From: Synergistaceae bacterium
Lineage (GTDB): Bacteria > Synergistota > Synergistia > Synergistales > Aminobacteriaceae
Reading direction: 5' to 3'
Assembly: GCA_017427625.1 (NCBI GenBank)
Contig: JAFRSL010000292.1
Location: 1 to 6,986 of the forward strand
Length of the DNA stretch: 6,986 bases
The first letter of the stretch is position 1; every line of letters begins with the position of its first letter. The notes under the pieces were generated by a model, which ran no database searches, was not told where the DNA came from, and saw only the letters and a program-made list of their open reading frames with translations. This document shows, piece by piece, positions 6,792 to 6,986 of this stretch. Both the position numbers and the translations under genes were made by a program.

Positions 6792-6897
6792 GACCCCTCC
6801 GTCCTGCGGACACCTCCCCTTCGCAGGGGCGGCAGGTAAAGCGGAGAATATCACGCCCCCTGACAAGGGGGAGAGGGCCATTCATGGCGAGGGGGTC
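6792..6897. repeat. Fold-back (MITE- or REP-like) intergenic element, complete copy
   Basis: About 106 bp bounded by imperfect inverted ends: GACCCCTCCG at 6792-6801 and CGAGGGGGTC at 6888-6897, matching at 8 of 10 positions when one is reverse-complemented. Internal hairpins: TCCG/CGGA (6798-6801 with 6807-6810), CCCCT-TCGC-AGGGG (6816-6829), CCCCCT-GACA-AGGGGG (6856-6871) and GCCAT-TC-ATGGC (6877-6888). It encodes no protein. The architecture fits a small non-autonomous mobile element or a structured intergenic repeat. No target-site duplication could be recognised with confidence. Confidence 0.6.
6793..6874 (+). repeat. Direct repeat, copy 1 (82 bp)
   Basis: Runs from ACCCCTCCGTCC to AAGGGGGAGA. 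It matches the copy at 6910-6986 except for five extra bases (CCCCT, at about 6816-6820) and one substitution (TAAAGCGG against TAAAACGG). The offset between copies is 117 bp. Confidence 0.93.
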
Positions 6898-6909
6898 AGA
6901 CAAACAACA

Positions 6910-6986
6910 ACCCCTCCGTCCTGCGGACACCTTCGCAGGGGCGGCAGGTAAAACGGAGAATATCACGCCCCCTGACAAGGGGGAGA
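6910..6986 (+). repeat. Direct repeat, copy 2 (77 bp, cut by the window edge)
   Basis: Same sequence as copy 1 with the five-base CCCCT block missing, which shortens the first hairpin from CCCCT/AGGGG to about CCT/AGG around the same TCGC loop. The larger hairpin CCCCCT-GACA-AGGGGG (6968-6983) is unchanged. The copy is still matching at the final base, so the repeat continues beyond the window. Confidence 0.93.

Larger units (their letters stand above)
6778..6986. other. Gene-free tail after trkH, dominated by fold-back repeats
   Basis: No credible coding sequence. An open frame on the minus strand crosses the repeats and runs antisense into trkH, but it is low-complexity repeat translation followed by the shadow of trkH. 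The stretch holds one complete and one edge-cut copy of a GC-rich repeat with several hairpins. None of the hairpins is followed by a T-run on either strand, so no intrinsic terminator for the operon can be assigned here. Confidence 0.8.

Noticed and set aside
6856..6871. CCCCCT-GACA-AGGGGG hairpin as an intrinsic terminator of the operon
   Set aside because: Neither strand has a T-run after the stem, and the same hairpin recurs in the second repeat copy; it belongs to the repeat.
6505..6978. Long open frame on the minus strand across the repeat tail and the 3' end of trkH
   Set aside because: Its N-terminal part is repeat translation with duplicated Gly/Arg/Pro-rich segments, and the rest is antisense to well-conserved trkH. 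No convincing ribosome site or recognisable domain.
6778..6986. CRISPR array or integron attC site
   Set aside because: Only two copies, far longer than CRISPR repeats, with no regular unique spacers visible. No recognisable attC core-site pair and no integrase in the window.

Overview
The window reads as a compact, ordinary piece of a mid-GC bacterial chromosome: a divergent partial gene at the left edge, one six-gene co-directional block filling most of the window, and a short repeat-bearing non-coding tail at the right edge. The organism cannot be named from this sequence alone. A short HisG paired with a separate short HisZ, a TrkA/TrkH potassium system, frequent AGG/AGA arginine codons, tightly overlapping genes and GC-rich fold-back intergenic repeats would suit an anaerobic bacterium such as a member of Synergistota or a diderm Bacillota lineage. 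That placement is a low-confidence guess.

Layout: (1) positions 1-469, minus strand: the N-terminal 156 residues of a histidine-phosphatase (phosphoglycerate-mutase-like) protein, cut by the window edge. (2) 470-563: a 94-bp divergent intergenic region with two overlapping, oppositely oriented extended -10 promoter candidates. (3) 564-6777, plus strand: hisZ - hisG - hisD - acyl-ACP thioesterase - trkA - trkH. Every junction overlaps (8, 4, 4, 11 and 11 bp), so the six genes are very probably one translationally coupled transcript. (4) 6778-6986: 209 bp without a gene, holding one complete and one edge-truncated copy of a GC-rich fold-back repeat.

How the genes fit together: HisG (catalytic, short form) and HisZ (a histidyl-tRNA-synthetase-like regulatory subunit) form the ATP phosphoribosyltransferase that starts histidine synthesis. 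HisD carries out the last two oxidations of the same pathway. The middle his genes are not here and must lie elsewhere if the pathway is complete. The thioesterase releases fatty acids from acyl-ACP. TrkA (cytosolic NAD-binding gating protein with two RCK-type halves) and TrkH (membrane pore) form a potassium uptake system. No pathway obviously joins histidine, fatty-acid release and potassium, so the operon is better read as a compact merged transcription unit than as a single-purpose system.

I found no CRISPR array, tRNA, rRNA, transposase, phage gene, T-box, riboswitch or convincing intrinsic terminator, and no evidence for a previously undescribed system. The least explained features are the repeat tail and the fused operon architecture.
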